Shown in pieces: positions 3,807 through 5,771 of a stretch of 5,771 nt of DNA. The DNA comes from Acidobacteriota bacterium (GTDB lineage: Bacteria; Acidobacteriota; Thermoanaerobaculia; Thermoanaerobaculales; Thermoanaerobaculaceae). The notes beneath the pieces were generated by a model. The model saw only the letters and a list, made by a program, of their open reading frames with translations. It ran no database searches and was not told where the DNA came from. The stretch spans positions 1-5,771 of the forward strand of contig DAIDOU010000286.1 in assembly GCA_027458945.1 (NCBI GenBank). The letters run 5' to 3'. Both the position numbers and the translations under genes were made by a program. Every line of letters begins with the position of its first letter. Within the stretch, counting starts at the first letter, position 1.

Positions 3807-5771
3807 TCACGGGTGTCCATCTTCCCGGAGGAAGAACGAGCGGACGGCTCCCGCCGGATCGATGCGGTGGAGCGAGCGAGGATCGCCGCCGGTCCACGCC
3901 TCGGGTAGAAGCGAGCGGTACGGCTCGGCGAGGAAGCGCTTGCAGACCAGCGCGATGACCCCGCGGTCCTCGGCCGAGCGAATGAGCCGGCCGGCCGCCT
4001 GCACCACCCTCGTCATCCCCGGGATCAGGTAGGCGTACTCGAAGCCGCGCTCGTAGCGGTCGTCGAAGTAGGCCTTGAGGAGCTCGCGCTCCGGCCCGAC
4101 CTGGGGCAGCGCCGGCGAAACCACCACCACCTCCGAGAGCATCTCCCCGGGGTAGTCCACGCCCTCCGCGAACACGCCCCCGAGCACCGCGAGGAGGAGG
4201 ACCGGCTCGCGCCCGTCGCGCAGCCGCGCCAGGATCTCGCGCCGCAGGGTGTCGGAGTCGTCGCCCCGCTGCACCTCGACCCGGTGGCCCGGGACGGCGA
4301 GGCGACCGGCGACCTCGCGCAGGAACGCGTAGGACGGGAAGAGGACCAGGGCGTTGCGCTCAGGAGGGGCGAGCTCGGCGACGAGTTCCGCGATGCGTCC
4401 GTACCAGCGGGACCGGGCGCGGTACGCGGTGTCGACCTCGTCCACGGCCACGATCAGGCGGTTCTCGGGCGGGAACGGCGAAGGCAGGCTCACCGCGTCG
4501 GTGCGCTCGGGGTCGAAGCCGAGGAGGTCGCGGTAGAACTCGAACGGCTCCAGCGTCGCGGACATCGCGATACAGCCGGCCGAACGCGCGATCGTGGCGC
4601 CGGTAAAGCGCGCAGCGTCGAGGCAAAAGACGCGCAGCCGCTCGTCGGGCTCGCTGCCGTCGCTCCGTTCCGCCAGCGGGACGAGCTCGCGCCCGCCGTC
4701 CTGCAGCAGGTCGGTGACGCGGGCGAGCGAGAGCAGGAGGTCGACGACGGGGTCCCGGGCGAGCCAGAGCTCGGCGTTGCGCTTGAAGGTGAAGTAGGGG
4801 GCGACGAGGGCGTCGAGCGCCAGCCGGAATTCGGCGAGGGGGCCGGGGTCGAGCTCGATCCGCCCGCTCCCGACGCGCGCGCCGAGCGCACCGGAGACCT
4901 CACCGGCGATCAGCTCGTCGAGGCCCTCGAGAAGATCGTCGAGCTCGCGGCACACCTTCTGGCGATGCCCCTCGACGATCGCGCGTGCCTGGCGGACCGC
5001 GGCGCGGCCGAGACGCGGCGAGAAGTACTCGCGCGCCCGGTCGACGAGGTTGTGCGCTTCGTCCACGACCAGGTAGGTGTCCTCGAGCGCCCCCTCGTCG
5101 GCAAGGCCGAACAGGGCGATGGTCGGGTCGAACACGTAGTTGTAGTCGCAGACGACGGCGCTGACCTCCCCCGCGAGTTCGAGGGAAACCTCGAACGGGC
5201 ACACCTCGGCGGCGTGGGCGACCGCGAAGATCCGGTCCGGGTCGAGGTGCGCCGCGCCCGAAAGCAGCGCCGGCAACACACCGTGCCGCGCCAGCTTGGC
5301 GCCGTAGTCGCGGGCGTGGAGGCAGTACTCCTCGTGACAGACGACCTCGCTGTTGGCGCACATCCTGGCCTTGGCGCGGATCTGGATCGAGCGCCAGCCG
5401 CCGGACTGCATCGCCTGCAGCGTCGCCACCGCCAGCTGCTGCTGCAGCGTCTTGGCCGTGAGGAACGCGACGCGGCGGCCGCTCGCGAGGGCGAGCTTCA
5501 CGGCCGGGAAGAGGGCGGCCGCGGTCTTGCCCACGCCCGTGGGGGCGGCGAGCAGGAGGTGGCGGCCGGCGCCGAGCGCCTCCTCGACGGCGGCCATCGC
5601 CTCGGCCTGCACCGGCCGGACCTCCGGGAACGGGAACCGGAGGTCGGCCGCCGCCAGGCGCCACTCGGCCCGCGTGCGCTCCCGCGCCCGCTCGGCGGCG
5701 ACGAGCGCGTGCAGCCGCGCCCGCAGGTACGCCTCGACCTCGCGCGCCGACCAGGCGACCTCTTCGACGCG
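3807..5771 (-). CDS. Rad3/XPD/DinG-like iron-sulfur DNA helicase, 5' end outside window
   Basis: A superfamily 2 ATP-dependent DNA helicase; 654 residues are visible and the frame stays open to the window edge. In visible numbering: FPFPEVRPVQ (Q-motif-like) near 45-54, Walker A APTGVGKT (76-83), LTAKTLQQQ (motif Ia) from 104. Four cysteines, 137, 145, 150 and 191, have the arrangement of an Fe-S cluster domain, the last in VCPFEVSLEL. CDYNYVFDP and the DEAH box VVDEAHN (237-240) follow, then motif III MSATLEP (SAT 404-406), FAEGVDYPGE near 535 and motif VI QAAGRLIRS (591-599). All core residues are intact, so it should be active, probably 5'-3' in repair or replication-related unwinding. GTG 5612 is not the start because it falls within the conserved Q region. 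The preceding helical segment (VAWSAREVEAYL) resembles the linker that, in related proteins, follows an N-terminal PD-(D/E)XK nuclease domain; that domain is not in view. It heads the run with the CBS and WbuC genes. Confidence 0.93.
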   Translation of the reverse strand, partial: RVEEVAWSAREVEAYLRARLHALVAAERARERTRAEWRLAAADLRFPFPEVRPVQAEAMAAVEEALGAGRHLLLAAPTGVGKTAAALFPAVKLALASGRRVAFLTAKTLQQQLAVATLQAMQSGGWRSIQIRAKARMCANSEVVCHEEYCLHARDYGAKLARHGVLPALLSGAAHLDPDRIFAVAHAAEVCPFEVSLELAGEVSAVVCDYNYVFDPTIALFGLADEGALEDTYLVVDEAHNLVDRAREYFSPRLGRAAVRQARAIVEGHRQKVCRELDDLLEGLDELIAGEVSGALGARVGSGRIELDPGPLAEFRLALDALVAPYFTFKRNAELWLARDPVVDLLLSLARVTDLLQDGGRELVPLAERSDGSEPDERLRVFCLDAARFTGATIARSAGCIAMSATLEPFEFYRDLLGFDPERTDAVSLPSPFPPENRLIVAVDEVDTAYRARSRWYGRIAELVAELAPPERNALVLFPSYAFLREVAGRLAVPGHRVEVQRGDDSDTLRREILARLRDGREPVLLLAVLGGVFAEGVDYPGEMLSEVVVVSPALPQVGPERELLKAYFDDRYERGFEYAYLIPGMTRVVQAAGRLIRSAEDRGVIALVCKRFLAEPYRSLLPEAWTGGDPRSLHRIDPAGAVRSFFLREDGHP

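Noticed and set aside
3769..3897. Longer CBS protein with 43 more N-terminal residues
   Set aside because: The extension is basic and proline-rich, overlaps the helicase gene, and the strong ribosome-binding site lies just before ATG 3768.
5425..5450. CAG/CTG triplet-like repeat
   Set aside because: It encodes the QQQ of helicase motif Ia (LTAKTLQQQL) and is only a few units long.
4900..5664. A 254-codon minus-strand frame overlapping the helicase
   Set aside because: It is a frame-shifted shadow of the helicase, made of Arg/Gly/Pro repeats, and the helicase motifs are all in the other frame.

Overview
This is an ordinary, very GC-rich, gene-dense stretch of bacterial chromosome. Features pointing to a GC-rich free-living bacterium are GTG and TTG starts, purine-rich Shine-Dalgarno sites, and almost no intergenic DNA. 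The small zinc-ribbon protein and the general gene style recall Acidobacteriota or deltaproteobacterial-type genomes, but that is an impression and not something the sequence proves. I see no mobile element, CRISPR array, tRNA, rRNA or phage gene.

Layout. Plus strand, left side: a complete hisC-type PLP aminotransferase (34-1143), then a short gap holding a hairpin and a TACAAT -10 element, then a 97-residue protein with one CPHC knuckle and a charged helical tail (1193-1486). Its TAG stop shares the palindrome CTAG with the stop of the next gene on the other strand. Minus strand, 2059 down to 1483: a three-helix membrane protein of 93 residues overlaps the start of a stand-alone Smr-domain protein by 14 bp. 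This pair appears to be driven by a promoter placed so that the mRNA would be nearly leaderless. Plus strand, 2131-2850: a soluble family 2 glycosyltransferase of the dolichyl/polyprenyl-phosphate sugar synthase type.

Minus strand, right side: a run of three genes transcribed right to left. First comes a Rad3/XPD/DinG-like iron-sulfur DNA helicase (3807 to beyond 5771, 5' end outside the window), then a two-CBS-domain protein (3328-3768), then a WbuC-family cupin (2831-3322). The last gene overlaps the tail of the glycosyltransferase by 20 bp.

How they might work together: the helicase, CBS and WbuC genes are spaced like an operon (38 bp and 5 bp gaps), but no shared pathway is evident. HisC serves histidine or aromatic amino acid synthesis. 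The glycosyltransferase and WbuC could both relate to surface polysaccharide, but they are on opposite strands, so the link is weak. I found no convincing new biological system. The items most worth a second look are the helicase with its missing N-terminal part, the coupled membrane protein/Smr pair, and the small zinc-knuckle protein.
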